From: Styela clava
Lineage: Eukaryota > Chordata > Ascidiacea > Stolidobranchia > Styelidae
DNA length: 64,000 bases
Direction: 5' to 3'
NCBI RefSeq assembly: GCF_964204865.1
Contig: NC_135250.1
Span: 24,047,395-24,111,394, forward strand
In this document: positions 63,101 through 64,000 of the stretch, in pieces
Position numbering within the stretch: the stretch's first letter is position 1
Layout: the number at the start of each line of letters is the position of its first letter
Program-made: the position numbers and the translations under genes
The notes under the pieces: generated by a model
Seen by the model: only the letters and a program-made list of their open reading frames with translations
Told to the model about the DNA's origin: nothing
Databases searched by the model: none

Positions 63101-64000
63101 AAGATCGAGGTGAATTCCTCAATTTTTATAAAAGTCATATTTTCACGTTTCTTATTGTGTGTGAACGCTCAGCAAACTATCTGAAACATGTTCTCGATAA
63201 TATAGGCGTCCCATCACAATGAAATAGTCACATACAATTGAATATATTTCAAGTATTCAAGATTCTATTCGAAACAAATATTGGATTGGATTTTGATATT
63301 ATCAGATTTTCGAAAATGCCCAGTTTCACTTATAATTTGGAAGGACGTTCGATCTCTACTACCTTAAGAAACTTGAATCAAGCTGCGACTGAGAAAACTT
63401 TATCGAGTGGAGGCATATTATAATTTTACTTATAAACAGTGAAGTTGTGCCCTCAATTGCACTTTAAATACAAACTGAACGCAAAATTAAATATGTTTGT
63501 ATCAGTTGTAGATAATTAAAAAAAATGTATGTAGTGTTCAAATATTCACGGAAATCGTGGATGTTTTTGTCATTTCCACTAAAGTTACAACGTGGCAAAG
63601 GCCCATTGTAAATCAGTTGAATTTCCACGTTTTTAGTTGAAATGCGGGCATGAAAAAAACGCGTGCTTATCTGATCAATGAGGGCAACAAAGGAGTGACC
63701 AAAATAAAAGATTTTGAAAACAAAACCAAATAATACGGGAAATCCATTTCAAGCAAAGGTCGCTACAGTCCCTGTATTGTTCTATAGCAGCCAATTCCGA
63801 TTTCGCGCGATTTTAGCAATGCCTTGTGCAAAGCCCATATTATATTTAATACAATACATGAGGAAACTAGGTTAATTGAGTCCAAATTCTTTTGAAAATA
63901 CGCAGACGGTTTGCAAAGCAAATTAGCCAGTCATTCCGCTAGGTTTTCAAATTCAGTAAATATGCAAAGTGAAATATATTTTGTAGCCCACCTTAAAAGC
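60143..64000. other. Right flank, no gene seen
   Basis: About 3.9 kb beyond the array. I find no exon-like segment joined by phase to another, no copy of the peptide gene and no defined mobile element. A G16 tract lies at 61663. A tcgaatcgaatattgaataataa stretch near 63013 resembles the subterminal part of the hAT-like MITE in unit 3. Confidence 0.45.
61663..61678. repeat. G16 homopolymer
   Basis: Sixteen G in a row after gagggaga, unusual in this AT-rich setting. Length may be unreliable in the assembly. Confidence 0.8.

Overview
This is eukaryotic, AT-rich (roughly one third G+C by eye) animal DNA with spliced genes. Every gene is broken into short exons with GT..AG introns, so the long open frames mostly mark single exons or chance. 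The gene set (a CYP2-clan P450, an EP4-like prostanoid receptor, a ZSWIM5/6-type protein) together with small secreted peptides that resemble ascidian peptide precursors in layout suggests an invertebrate chordate, most likely a tunicate (ascidian). The species cannot be fixed from the sequence alone.

Layout. (1) 2226-9502, + strand: a nine-exon CYP2-like cytochrome P450, complete from membrane anchor to haem loop, with one apparent one-base frameshift in exon 2 and two altered family motifs. Its introns carry several dispersed repeats, including a hAT-type element inserted into a tRNA-derived SINE. (2) 13101-24547, + strand: a ten-exon seven-transmembrane prostanoid receptor, most like EP4, 490 codons. 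(3) 26545-44091, - strand: a 22-exon ZSWIM5/6 orthologue whose exon phases all join without a break into 1199 codons. It converges tail-to-tail with the receptor gene and has an intron of about 8.8 kb after its first coding exon. (4) about 48.4-60.1 kb: a three-unit tandem duplication of about 3.4-4 kb per unit. Each unit carries, on the - strand, one intact three-exon gene for a 69-71-residue secreted peptide. (5) 60.1-64 kb: no gene recognised.

The tandem array is the most interesting part. The three peptides share an almost identical signal peptide, a short Asp-Cys-(Gly)-Asp-Gln-Ile-Pro-Gly start and a near-invariant acidic tail. The centre of each peptide (3' half of exon 2) differs far more than the introns around it. 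That pattern points to diversifying selection on a mature secreted peptide. I do not recognise the family; its overall layout (signal, variable core, acidic tail) is like tunicate antimicrobial-peptide precursors, but function is inference only.

Mobile DNA is mostly short non-autonomous elements. I could define five insertions with 8-bp target duplications (hAT-like), plus two palindromic or MITE-like families that share an internal core. One of these marks the order of the tandem duplications by being present in units 1 and 2 and absent from unit 3. No tRNA, rRNA or CRISPR locus was found. The three large genes look like ordinary housekeeping or signalling genes with no shared pathway.
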